Of a stretch of DNA of 64,000 nucleotides, positions 41,624 to 51,821 are shown one piece after another (within the stretch, counting starts at the first letter, position 1; each line of letters opens with the position of its first letter). The stretch is from Ustilago trichophora (Eukaryota; Basidiomycota; Ustilaginomycetes; Ustilaginales; Ustilaginaceae), in contig OOIN01000035.1 of NCBI GenBank assembly GCA_900323505.1, forward strand, positions 62,001 to 126,000, written 5' to 3'. Made by a program: the position numbers and the translations under genes. Below the pieces are notes generated by a model. The model was not told the origin of the DNA. It worked only from the letters and a program-made list of their open reading frames with translations, and ran no database searches.

Positions 41624-44600
41624 CTAGACAACCCCTTCCCGACGCAAATCCCTCAACAATCCAGCCAAAACAGCACTGTAAACAAACACAAATTGCCTTC
41701 CAGTCTGAATCAAACTCATCCTCTGCTCCCTCACACCCTCTACGATTTTTCGTACCACATCCTCTCCCTTCGACACCGCTTCATCCACCACCATCCCCCC
41801 CATCCCCATCGTCGTCGTTGCCGCATTGGCGGCAGATCCACCGAGCTGAGTATGATCTCTTGCCATCAACAGCACTTGAGAACGAGGAGAAGATTCTTGT
41901 TGCAGCTGAGAATTGGCAGGCGTAGAATGGGTCGAAGTATCAGGCGTGGGGGGAAGATCAGTAAAGCATGATGTGGAACCTGCAGAGTTGGATGCAGACA
42001 TGCCCTCTGCTCCCGTAGAAACAGTGTTGCTGTTGCTGTTGCTGTTCGGATTGGTAAAGTTGAAAATGTTGCAAGTGGCCGAAGAGGAAGTGTCAAAAGG
42101 TGTAGGTTCGTTGCTTCCAGTGATGGTGGATGTCGAAGTATCGCCTGGTGCTGAAGCTGTCGTCCTCTCATCGCCAGAGTTGTGCGACTGCTGCTGAGAG
42201 ATGGCGAGCTCAAAAGGATTCATAGCCGATAGAAGAGCTTCCTCGATCGACCTACCTCCATCTTCGGTTGCGGTGGGAGACAATCCATTGGCGCTCGACA
42301 GACGCGAATGCACCCCTGCTGCGGAAGAAAACGACGATCGCGCCGATCCTCCTCCATGCAACGACGGCGTAGACACTTCCGAAAAAGGCGACGATGCCTG
42401 CCTCCACGCATCCTGAGCGCCCAACTGCAATCCTGCGGCTCCCCTGGTAGGCGAGAGCGTCGGATCCGAACCAGAACTGCCATCCTGCTGATGCCGCGGT
42501 GACAGAATGTTGGAATCCTGACTCGAGCCACTCTGCATCGCAGTTGCCGCGGCGTTTCGGATTCTGGCGGATGCCGAGGCATTGAAGCGGAATGTAGGCG
42601 AGGTGAAGGGGTTGGTGAATCCGCTTTGTGCTGCCATGCTGTCGGTGGTAGAGCAAGGCTGCATCGATTGGGTGGATCGCATGGGAGTGTCTCCTGGCCC
42701 AGCTCGGCCGTGACCGCTGCCGCTGCCGGTGCTGCTGAAGCTGCTGCTGAGGTTGCTGGATGCATCGGCAGCGGCGTTACCACCGCTCTCGTTGGAGCGC
42801 GAACGGAACATGGGAGGAGGCGAGCTGAGATCGCGACCAGAGTTGCTGCCCGAGTCGATGTCCATGCCCGTAGGCGACAATTCGCGCTTGAGGCTTCGTC
42901 TGGGTGTGCGAGGGAACCGATCGCCCAGAGGCGAAGAAGGAGGTGCCATGTCCACTTCCGGAGTGCCATCCACCGTGGGCGAATTGTTGTTGCCGGCTGC
43001 GACAATGTTGTTCTCCCAAGGAGCGGGCTCTGGGATCTCTTGAGCATCCTTGCCGGTGCTGACCAACTTTTGTCGTCGCCTGGCCCTACGGAGCACATCA
43101 AGTGCCGCATCAATGACGATAAAGGCACCAGTTCGACCAACACCAGCGGAGCAGTGGACGACCATAGGACCTGCAGCCGCGGCACCACGCCCTCGCGTCA
43201 CCGTGTTGCGCAGTTCAGCATCAGCACCTTTCTGTGCAGCATCGGCAATGTCCATCAGCGTCAGGAGCGACTCGGGCGTCTCCGGAATGTGGTAGTCGGG
43301 CCAGGCGATGTACTGCAGCTGTACGATCCTGCGTGGTGCAGATTGCGGTTCGGCCAGGTTCTTGAGCAAGAAAGTCCTGCGCACCGTGGTTGGCTCCCGC
43401 TTTCCGGCAGAAGCGTTCTGTTCGTTCTGCTGCGACTGCGACTGCGAAGGCATGGTCGGGAAGAGCGCACCGCCATCCTGATCCTTGTTGAGCACACCAT
43501 TGCATTCCTCGGCACGCATCTTCTGGCCAGCATCGTCAAGGACAACCTCTTCGAGCTTGGTGAGACGGATCGAGTCGCCATACTCGGACTGGAGCCAGTA
43601 AGGGTGACTCTGCAAACGCCCGCTCTCGTGCTCACGGGTGAGCATGACGATGACACGGCTGTTCTGCTCCCAGATGGCCGTCCAGAAGGCATCGAACGTG
43701 CTCGGCAGTGGTGCTTGCGTTGCAATGTAGCGTCGCTTGCTGCCAAACTGCTGTGGCGGATGCACAAACGAGCCGTTGAGGTAATCAGAGCCAGGGTCGT
43801 GAGCGGAACGCGGCTTGGAGAGGCGAACACGGCTGTGCTCGTAAGTCCAGATATTGTTGTAGCGGTTGTCGGCACCTCGCTCAAGCGCTGCAGCAATGCT
43901 GAAGGGGAAAGCATGGGAGTTGGGATCGAGATGGCGTCCACCAGGATTGGAAGACTGCTTCTGCAGAGCAGCCGCTTGTGCGCTGGCAAAGTCCTTGGAG
44001 CGGGGATCCTGATCCGACTCTGCCGAATGCTGCTGCATGGTCGCGATCAAGCGGTTTTGCTCGGCCTTTTCGACATCGAAGAAGGCCTGAGCGAGAGCGA
44101 GCGCACGATCGGCTTCCGACATGTGCACCAACGTTTGCAAGAAGGGAGGCAGCTGCTGCACCTGCGATTCGCTGATCTGAGGCAAATCCATAGGGATCTT
44201 CTCAGTGATGCCGTGCTGCAGTTCACGGTTCTGACGGATGTTGTCGAAGAATGGATTGGCGCAGGCGGCGGCAGATCGACTAGCACCGGCAGCCTGACCT
44301 GCGAGGTTGCTGTTTGCGCCATTGCCTCTCCGGTCCTGCTGACGACTGGCCAAGTTGAGCTTGAACGGCTCACCCGCACCGCGCTGGTTGCCATCCTTTG
44401 CTGGAGATGTCGACTGACCAGGCCATCCGGCCACGGTGCTTTGCGTCTGGAACGCCTCCATAGGGAGGCCTCGCGGTTGTACAAGCGACTTGCGCTCGTC
44501 GTTGCCTTCAGCGGGGCTTCCAAAGGAGGGAGTGGCAACAACACCGTTGAGCTTAAGTGTAGGGGGCTTCCCGCTGCGCAAGTCGGCGGGGCTCTGAGTT

Positions 44601-45880
44601 CGTGTGGAATCACCACTGCTGGCGCTATCATCTCGCGGAGGCTTGGTAGGAGCGCCAGTGTCGATAAACTCTTGCGCCCGCTTGGAGCGAGCGAGCTTGT
44701 TGAAACCACCGACGAGCCAACAGAGCTCTCCAGCAAAGCCAGCCGCCTCGAATTTCTTGAGCACGCCGATCAAGCAGGGACCGCCGCCACCGGCAGTGGC
44801 ATTGCCCGTGCCATCGATGCGCGACGTGTCGGTGTCAAGAACGATGATCTTATTGACACCAGGCTCCTCGGGCAGACTGATGGTGGCGCCACGTTTGCGT
44901 ACAGCCTCGAGCGAAGCCTCGTCAGAAGGACCGGTCTTTGCGTCGGGTTTGGGCTTGAGGGGACCTTTGCGCCAGCGCATGAAGCGACGTCGATCGGTGG
45001 TGCTACCGAGCATCTCGTCCTCGATACGTTCGACAGTGATGGCAGGACGCTTGAGGAGCGTACTGGGCGCACAGATGTTGATGCTGGAAGCGATGCGAGC
45101 CATGGAGAACGAGGTGGAGGGACGAATGTCGAGGATGAGGACGTCTTCTGAGGTGGCGGAGTGAGCGTTTGTTGGTGTTGCGTTGCTCTGTTGGGTCCAT
45201 GAAGGTGGCGTAAGCGCTTCGGCAAGTCCATCGACATCGAGAGCCTTGAATTTGCTGAGATCCTCGGCTGAAGCACTGGCTCTGGTATTTGAGGCAGCAG
45301 AGGATGTGGGCAGAGGCAGCGACGAGCTGGAAGAAAGGCCGCCTTTGAGCCTAGGTGGCAAGTTGAGATTGCGTCGGAAATCTGGTGGCACCGACGAGCC
45401 GGAGGCAGGGAGTTGCATCTTGTTCGGAACCGAGGTAGCATTGGCAGCTGGAGTAGGTGGTACGCCGAGACGACCCATACGGAAACCATCTGGCAGAGCC
45501 GTGGTCATGCCACCATCTGGGAAGAGCTTTGCCCATGGATGTGGCTCTGGATCGTGCGAGTCGCCGTCAGCGCCATTTTGGCGCGAAGGAAGACGCGCCC
45601 CTGAGGTGGAAACGAGCGGTGTAGCAAGCGCAAACGGACTAGCGATGCGAACTGCACCAGGGTTGGGAGCGTTTGAGTCGGGGACATGGATGGTGGCAAA
45701 GTAGTCGGGTTCAGCGCCAGAAGACGAGGTAGCTGAAGATGTGGGTGGAGCTCGTGAGGAGCTGGCCATGGAGTTGGAGGAAGCAGCGGATGAAGAAGAA
45801 GAGCCAAAGTTGAGCGAAGGGAGGAGAGATCTGCGCGACTTTGCCTTTGTGGCAGTCTCTGGTGGTTGTGTGGACATCAT
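41624..45880 (-). CDS. Rhodanese-like plus protein tyrosine phosphatase (Pyp/MAPK-phosphatase type), split PTP domain
   Basis: A 1,418-residue frame. Residues about 245-420 form a rhodanese/CDC25-like domain (DVLILDIRPSTSFSMARI ... GELCWLVGGFNKL) without a catalytic Cys, as in MAP-kinase-binding phosphatases. The PTP domain starts near 670 (NNIWTYEHSRVRL, SDYLNGSFV, YIATQAPLPSTFDAFW). It continues with WPDYHIPETPESL and the catalytic loop VHCSAGVGRTG with Cys at about 910. After the next helix (DAALDVLRRARR) about 440 Ser/Gly/Asn-rich residues intervene before the final PTP helices (VRKIVEGVREQRMSLIQTGR, QFVFVYSAVLAGLL) at the C-terminus. The N-terminus is Ser/Pro-rich. Start at ATG-ATG, 45880. 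The likely substrate is a phosphotyrosine MAP kinase, by analogy with S. pombe Pyp1/Pyp2. Confidence 0.88.
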   Translation of the reverse strand: MMSTQPPETATKAKSRRSLLPSLNFGSSSSSAASSNSMASSSRAPPTSSATSSSGAEPDYFATIHVPDSNAPNPGAVRIASPFALATPLVSTSGARLPSRQNGADGDSHDPEPHPWAKLFPDGGMTTALPDGFRMGRLGVPPTPAANATSVPNKMQLPASGSSVPPDFRRNLNLPPRLKGGLSSSSSLPLPTSSAASNTRASASAEDLSKFKALDVDGLAEALTPPSWTQQSNATPTNAHSATSEDVLILDIRPSTSFSMARIASSINICAPSTLLKRPAITVERIEDEMLGSTTDRRRFMRWRKGPLKPKPDAKTGPSDEASLEAVRKRGATISLPEEPGVNKIIVLDTDTSRIDGTGNATAGGGGPCLIGVLKKFEAAGFAGELCWLVGGFNKLARSKRAQEFIDTGAPTKPPRDDSASSGDSTRTQSPADLRSGKPPTLKLNGVVATPSFGSPAEGNDERKSLVQPRGLPMEAFQTQSTVAGWPGQSTSPAKDGNQRGAGEPFKLNLASRQQDRRGNGANSNLAGQAAGASRSAAACANPFFDNIRQNRELQHGITEKIPMDLPQISESQVQQLPPFLQTLVHMSEADRALALAQAFFDVEKAEQNRLIATMQQHSAESDQDPRSKDFASAQAAALQKQSSNPGGRHLDPNSHAFPFSIAAALERGADNRYNNIWTYEHSRVRLSKPRSAHDPGSDYLNGSFVHPPQQFGSKRRYIATQAPLPSTFDAFWTAIWEQNSRVIVMLTREHESGRLQSHPYWLQSEYGDSIRLTKLEEVVLDDAGQKMRAEECNGVLNKDQDGGALFPTMPSQSQSQQNEQNASAGKREPTTVRRTFLLKNLAEPQSAPRRIVQLQYIAWPDYHIPETPESLLTLMDIADAAQKGADAELRNTVTRGRGAAAAGPMVVHCSAGVGRTGAFIVIDAALDVLRRARRRQKLVSTGKDAQEIPEPAPWENNIVAAGNNNSPTVDGTPEVDMAPPSSPLGDRFPRTPRRSLKRELSPTGMDIDSGSNSGRDLSSPPPMFRSRSNESGGNAAADASSNLSSSFSSTGSGSGHGRAGPGDTPMRSTQSMQPCSTTDSMAAQSGFTNPFTSPTFRFNASASARIRNAAATAMQSGSSQDSNILSPRHQQDGSSGSDPTLSPTRGAAGLQLGAQDAWRQASSPFSEVSTPSLHGGGSARSSFSSAAGVHSRLSSANGLSPTATEDGGRSIEEALLSAMNPFELAISQQQSHNSGDERTTASAPGDTSTSTITGSNEPTPFDTSSSATCNIFNFTNPNSNSNSNTVSTGAEGMSASNSAGSTSCFTDLPPTPDTSTHSTPANSQLQQESSPRSQVLLMARDHTQLGGSAANAATTTMGMGGMVVDEAVSKGEDVVRKIVEGVREQRMSLIQTGRQFVFVYSAVLAGLLRDLRREGVV

Positions 45881-46764
45881 GGTGCTGGATGTGTGTTTGA
45901 TATCCGAGGCAAATTCGTTTGGGTGACTTGGGGAAAGACGAGGCGGTTGCAATGTTTATAGGTTGGGAAATGTGAACAAGGATATGACTGAGAATGCAGA
46001 TGCGAGGTGAATGGGATGCGATGCGAGAAAGTATTCCGAGAGTAAAGGAGACAAGTCTACTGTGTTGAGCGATGGGTTGACGAGGTGTGCGGAATCAAGA
46101 GAGCACCATGGCGAGAGTGTGAAATGGTTGTTGTTTGGCAGACTGCGGAATGGATTTGAGGAGGATTAGAACATGGCTAGATCGCAGAGCCAGCGTTGGT
46201 GTGGAGAGTCGATGGTATTAGGCGAAGGGCAGTGAGCGGGTGGCTGCTATGGAACGGATACACCGACTCGGAAGCTCGGCAGCTGCTAGATGTGGGACAC
46301 GTGCGAGATCCAATCGATGGAGCTGGTCAAATGAAGAGAGAGCTTGTTGGCAAATGGGATCGTTGAGATAGAAGGAGTGCAGGAAGTGAACGAGGTGGAG
46401 AGATGTAGCAGGAGATGGATGGAGAAAACCAAGGTCGAAGAGCGTCGTGCACAGCCAAGCCGAAGGGTGGTGGTCGGGAAGACGAACGCAATGCAAGGTG
46501 CGGCACGGCGCGGCGCGGCGCGGGATGAGGCAGATTGACGTTCCACGGATGACTTGGTGTGGCGGGAAATGCAGATGCGTAGAGACGGTCGAAGCGCAGT
46601 AGGAAAAGAAGAAGAGTCGAGACACAGGACCTGATGATAAGGCGAAAGGGAAAAGGCAGGCGGGAAGAAGAATTGCGGTAAAGAAGTTGTTTGGTGGCGT
46701 CGAGCAATGGATGTAGAGGAAGTTAAAGGACGACGATGTTGACACAGAGAGAAGAGGACGAGGA

Positions 46765-46792
46765 GATGATGATGATGATGATGATGATGATG
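46765..46792. repeat. (GAT)n microsatellite
   Basis: Nine to ten GAT units upstream of the phosphatase gene. It is noncoding. Confidence 0.85.
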
Positions 46793-46889
46793 AAAGTGGC
46801 TAGGGTTGACGGGCCAGAAGAAGCGGCGCGCGGGCTGAGTTAGCAGCAGCAGCAGCAACAATCAGCGAGCCAGAGCTGCAGAAGTGTAG

Positions 46890-46903
46890 GTACAGTACAG
46901 TAC
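46890..46903. repeat. GTACA pentamer tandem
   Basis: GTACAGTACAGTAC, a member of the GTACA/TGTAC family. Confidence 0.7.
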
Positions 46904-47041
46904 GCAATCAAGGCTGAGGGTGAGTGTATCGAGAGAAGTATTGGCGGGGAAGAGAGTGTCGCACAAGAGTACAATGTGGATACTGTATAGAGCGTAAAAA
47001 GGGATGCGAAGCGAGGCAAAGGCAAGGCAAGAGGCCGAGTG

Positions 47042-47089
47042 AGAAAAAAGAAAAAGAAAGAAAAAAAAAAAAAAAAAAGAAAAAAAAGT
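47042..47089. repeat. A-rich low-complexity tract
   Basis: About 45 bases of A interrupted only by single G residues, including an A18 run. Confidence 0.8.
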
Positions 47090-48599
47090 GGAGTTAGGAC
47101 ACAGTTACAGTGACGAAAAGCGGGTTTCTCACACGACGGGCAATTTTTCTTTTTTAAGTCAAATAATGCAAATGACGCTGTTGGAGAGTGTGCGACAATG
47201 ATGCAAGCGTGAGCGAGAGAGTGAGGGAGTGTGTGCTCCATTGCCGCCGCTTGGTTTATTTCCTTTTTTGTCGCGCATGCTGAAGATGGGAAGACCGACT
47301 GATTGACTGATTGACCGCAAGTGGTCACCTGCGGCGAGTCGGGTGGACAAGTGCATCTCTCTCTCTCTAGCCTTGGCGACTCGAATGGTATGCAGGTCGC
47401 CGCTTGGTCGTGTCTCTGTTTGGGACAACACTTGGCCGCCACACTGTTTCCTTTGCCACCTTTCTTTTCGAGTTACAGTACCGTGAAGGATCATCACCTC
47501 AATCGCGCGCGAAGGGTCTTTTGCTGTTGTTCAACTCATGCAACAAAGGCCAGGCTTTGCTCTGCAACTCGAAGCGACGGCAGACTCCGAGCGGCACTGC
47601 AAATGCAATGCAGTATAATGCTTGGGGGGGAGAGAGAGAGAGTAGTAGGCAGAGGCAGAGGCAGAGAGCGCGCGATGAGCTGTCTGCTCCACGAAAATCA
47701 GGGGATCCAATCATGTTCGCTTCTTGGCAGGTCAGAGTCGACAACAACAACCGCAAACCTTTTTCTCCCTCTCTCTTTTTTCGACAGTCGACAGCATGTT
47801 GTTTGACTCAAAGCATCAAGTGACCACCATATGCTCTTCTCTTCTCTTGGCAACCAGTGACGGAAAGTACGTGAACCAGCGGCACATGAAGCGGCTCATC
47901 CGCGCACATTTGAAAGCCTCAGCAAACCATCTCTGTCTTCCACTTTGTTAATGATGATGTGTGTGAAGTCGATAACCAACCTTGATCGCCTCTTCTGGAT
48001 TCAAATCCCAACCAAGGTCCAGATCCGTCTTTGTTGCTCCAAACTCAGACACAAAGAGCGGACAAAGCGCATGCAGCATCTCGCAACGAATTCCAAAAAC
48101 ACACACACACACTCTCTCTCTCTTTTTCTTGCCTTTTCCCCTTTTTTCTTCTACTTCTATCAGTTTGCCTTTCCATTCAGCACCAACCGCATTGCAGCCA
48201 TGGTAGCGAGGCTCGGAAAGTGGACCGAGCTTCGTTATCAGAAGTGGTTGACAGTAGTCAGCTGAGAACGATGCGTCTCCGAGCAGCCGAGCAAGTGCAA
48301 GACGCAGCGGCAGCGGCAACAGCGTTGAGGAATACAGTATGATGGAAACTTGCAGCTTCGCTAAAGCACATTTGCAGCTCGCAGGGGACCCTGATTCACT
48401 CATGTGCGCGCGCGCCAACAAGGCACCCGACCATTCCCATCTGCTCGACAAAACTCGCTTTTTTTGTTCTCGCTGGCACAACACCAAAGACAAACACAAG
48501 GCGGCCAAAATATGCTTTGATTGCGTCAAAGAGAGCGAGACCTACAAAAGTAAAATGTTATGTAGAGTATGCCAATTTGACGCCGAGTCGGTGGATAAC

Positions 48600-48623
48600 G
48601 TACTGTACTGTACTGTACTGTAC
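48600..48623. repeat. TGTAC pentamer tandem
   Basis: GTACT-GTACT-GTACT-GTACT-GTAC, the opposite orientation of the GTACA units elsewhere, about 250 bases left of the MITE. Confidence 0.8.
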
Positions 48624-48964
48624 ACTCTGCGTAAGGATTTTTTTGGCTTCAGCGATGCAGCGTGAGATCGGACTCGACGCAGAACGACGTCAAGTCGACA
48701 CGCTCTCTTGACTGTTCCGTTCTGTACTGTGGTTCACAGCTTTCTCACTTTGTCTCCTTTTCGCTGATCCGCCTGGCCGTTTCGCGCAACATGTAACGTG
48801 CAACATGCATCGGATCAAGCTTCCGAATTTTGATACAGTAGTATTGACTCGATCGGAACCCCGCAACGCAACTACAGTCGCGTCCAAAACTGTCCCATAA
48901 TTTTGTTCTGAGCTGAATATCAATGAGGCTCCACACCAGTCATTTTTACAAATCTAAGCCTCCT

Positions 48965-49091
48965 CACAAGAATGATCACCACCATAATGTCGATATTTTC
49001 CTAGCTCATATCTAAAACCTGGATGTGATAGATGCTATCCATAGCTACAACTTCCTCACCAACAAAAAAAATAGTTCAGTCTTGGTTATTG
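48965..49091 (+). repeat. Inner inverted-repeat arm, left
   Basis: Pairs with 49442-49570 on the opposite strand with only scattered single differences; includes the shared words CTAGCTCATATCTAAAACC and GGATGTGATAGATGCTATCC. Confidence 0.85.
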
Positions 49092-49441
49092 AACGGGAAC
49101 AGCATCAAGATAGCCTTAAATTGGGGTCAAAAATTTTGTGAAATTCAACTGTACAGCGCAGTATTGCGAAAAAACACCCCCCTTCACAAGAATGGAAATC
49201 ACACTATGATCAATGTTGCTGCTCACTTGCACCAATCATGGTGTGCGTAGCTGGTATGTATAGCTACAACTTTCTCACCAACATATAGGCAAGTGTCTGC
49301 TGACATTGAGGAGAAAAAGGCAGTATAAGGAAGGGTATCTTCAAATTTTCGAATTGAAAATTCCAGAGACTGATAAAGTGCACAAATGCGCAAATTTTGG
49401 ACTCAGATTTCCAAAAAAAGAGAGCCAATTCTGCTACAGCA

Positions 49442-49570
49442 CAATAACTAAGACCAAACTATTTTTTCTGTTGGTGAGTAAGTTGTAGCTATGGATAGCA
49501 TCTATCACATCCAGGTTTTAGATATGAGCTAGTAAAATATTGACATTAAGGTGGTGATCATTCTTGTGTG
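49442..49570 (-). repeat. Inner inverted-repeat arm, right
   Basis: Reverse complement partner of 48965-49091. The two arms are separated by about 350 bases, so a transcript through here could form a long hairpin. Confidence 0.85.
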
Positions 49571-50572
49571 ATGTGGTGTTTCAGAGCTAATTGTGTGCTG
49601 TGCTGTTGGAAATTTTCAGAATTTGCAACTCAAATTTGGTCAGATACGGGGCAGTATTGGACGCGACTGTAGATGAGACTTTTGCCCGCAAGAAAGGCGC
49701 GTTCATCAGATAGAACTTTTTTGGCAGTGTGTTCACACTTAACTTAGCCCGGGATATGTGCATCGCAGCGTTGGGTGTTGTCGTCACCTCCCTTTCCCCT
49801 GCTCTCTTTAAGAATGGACATGCCCTTCGCTCAGACTTTCACACGCTAGCGCTCGCCTGCTCGACATCAGATCTGGCGGTTGTGCTATAATCGCGCTGTC
49901 AACGAACGGCGCCTTTCGTGAGCGAGAAACGAGCGAGACAAAACAAAAGAGGGAGAAAAAGGTACGCTCAATTTGTTGGCGCCTTTTCATGCTTTGCTGT
50001 TTCTGAGAGTGTCAGAAGAATCAAGGTGTGTGCGTAGATTTGGTCTTTGGTATGACGTAACCATCTGATCATTCAGGGTTTGACCCGAACCCTGCAGCAA
50101 AAAAAGATGGCTTTTGTTTTTCAGCAATCTGTGGTTGCTCGTGCGAGTGATTCCGGTTAGACTTTTTGCTGACAAAAGTAAATGCAGAGAGAGTCTAACA
50201 CTCTCCCCAAAGCAAAAATCTACGATGGCTCAAAGCAGCACCCCCGCACACTCTGGCTCAGACAGCGTGTTCAACTGGCACTTGACATCTCATACAGCCT
50301 TGCAAACCCTCCCATCAAAGTGAGAGGAAGAGCGCCAAAAAGAAGCCGAAAAGCCACAGCACTTGTCATTGGTCGCAAGCATGATCGAGCGGATCTCTCC
50401 GTCGCTGCAATTGGCAAAGGGTCGAATCGTGATTTGCTGTGCCACGCCGCGGCTGGTTTTTTTTTTGCCATGTGTATGTATGCATTTCCAGTGATCGACC
50501 TCTGTCCCAGACTTCTTGCCTCGACTTTGATCCGTGGGCCATCTAGCACTTCTGACGCGCTCTCCTCTCTTA

Positions 50573-50604
<32 letters not shown>

Positions 50605-51571
50605 GCCTATTTGCTAGCCGACATGCTGCTGTGCTGTCACCTCCTTCCACTGTTGAAGCTTTGCCTCCTTTTTTAGCTTGCTGTGTGTGACACTTGATCC
50701 TATACAGCTGCTCAATCTTCTGCTTGTGAGAGAGTGAAGGGTTTGCTCCCCAAAATGGTCAAATCAGGGTAGCAAAAAGGAGCTGATCGGGCACAAAAGT
50801 CCGAAGAGCATTTCTCTGAGAAGCTCGAACGGAATATTCCGAGCGCATCTTTCTGCAAACGCCAACCAAAAGCAACACCCCAACGACACACGCATCCTCT
50901 CCGCGCTCCGTCGTCTCCGCTTCAAGCCCGTCGGCCAAAACTGGAACTAGCAAAAGCCTACACATATAGAGCAAGCAGCTCACCCCATCAATCCCAGATG
51001 GCGGGGAAGTGACATACAGTACTCACACATTTCTCTTGTGCGGGCACACATGACTCGGTTCGGGATGACCGGCGAATTGGTCATATCCAGCCTTCCTCGT
51101 TTGCCTTTTGCTTCGCTTCTTTCCGGACAAGAGCGAGCGAAGGTGTGTGTGTTTCGTGTTGGTCTGCTCAGAGTGCAACGGTCAATTTCGTGCTGCTTTG
51201 CTGCCTTGCCCTTTGGTTTTTTTTTTTGACAGCCAACATTGCGCTCGTTGCTCACTCTGCCATGTTCCGCGAAGCGTCCGAATGCCGAGTGAAATGACAG
51301 AGCAGAGTGTCAGTCAGAAAGATAAAATTGTTTTTCTTTTGTTTTTTGATGGATGGCTGGTGGTTGGCTCGACTGTTTGCAAGGAAACCCTTCTTCCTCA
51401 TCGCTCCGCTTTTTCCACGTCTGTGTCTTCTGTGCACGCAAAACCGCGCGCTTTCCTCAATAATTCTCATCGCCCTCTTTGGCTGGCTCGCATTTCCCAA
51501 ATCCCCAAATCCTCCACAACCTTCAACTGAGCAGACGCTTTCCCTTCTTTCAAGACTCAACCTCGCCACTC

Positions 51572-51573
<2 letters not shown>

Positions 51574-51615
<42 letters not shown>
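51574..51615. repeat. (CT)n tract in KGD1 leader/promoter
   Basis: About 21 CT units roughly 207-248 nt before the KGD1 start codon. A related CT-rich tract lies at about 50571-50600. Confidence 0.85.
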
Positions 51616-51620
<5 letters not shown>

Positions 51621-51821
51621 ATCACCATCTACACCTTTCCCTCCGCTTCTTGTGTGGGTAGCGTACGATTCCGGATTCGCATTCTTCGACCATTGGTGCA
51701 TCATCCCTCCAAGACTCGCACCCTTTGTCGATACGGATCCCTCCCTCCTAACACCCTCATCAGATCAACAAACTAAACCGAGACTCGCGTCTGGTTTACG
51801 TCTTTACCCTCGATCGCAACC

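Larger units (their letters stand above)
48875..49669. mobile_element. Nonautonomous MITE/foldback element, Tc1/mariner-like ends, TA duplication
   Basis: A 795-bp element. The left end starts CAGTCGCGTCCAAAACTGTC and the reverse complement of the right end starts CAGTCGCGTCCAATACTGCC; 22 of the first 25 bases match. TA flanks both ends (48873-48874 and 49670-49671), the target of Tc1/mariner-type transposases. Inside the terminal repeats the arms diverge for about 65-70 bases, then a second, nearly identical inverted pair follows (48965-49091 and 49442-49570). The element is A/T-rich compared with its surroundings and has no transposase; its open frames are under 75 codons. A third partial copy of the inner arm lies at 49257-49283, so the interior may hold an older nested copy. 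Confidence 0.8.
45881..51821. other. 5.9-kb divergent intergenic region between the phosphatase and KGD1
   Basis: The longest gap in the window. It holds triplet and homopolymer repeats, three GTACA-family blocks or copies, a 795-bp MITE-like element at 48875-49669 and CT-rich tracts before KGD1. Open frames up to 200 codons (for example 46286-46861 and 46840-47442 minus) are low-complexity translations of repeats with no domain. I could not support a protein gene; noncoding RNA is possible but unseen. Confidence 0.5.

Noticed and set aside
42626..45151. An 841-codon plus-strand frame opposite the phosphatase
   Set aside because: It is low-complexity Arg/Ala/Gly/Leu-rich, lies opposite conserved rhodanese and PTP domains, and has no family motif.
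46286..47442. Minus-strand frames of 126-200 codons in the large gap
   Set aside because: They are translations of triplet and homopolymer repeats (polyHis, polyPhe, polyCys) without domains or biased codon use.
49032..49488. Short plus frames inside the MITE as transposase remnants
   Set aside because: They are under 75 codons with no DDE or helix-turn-helix motif and partly lie in the inverted arms.
50041..50180. Possible tRNA-like sequence (GGTTTGACCCGAACCC)
   Set aside because: It resembles a B box only loosely; no cloverleaf with acceptor stem and A box could be formed.
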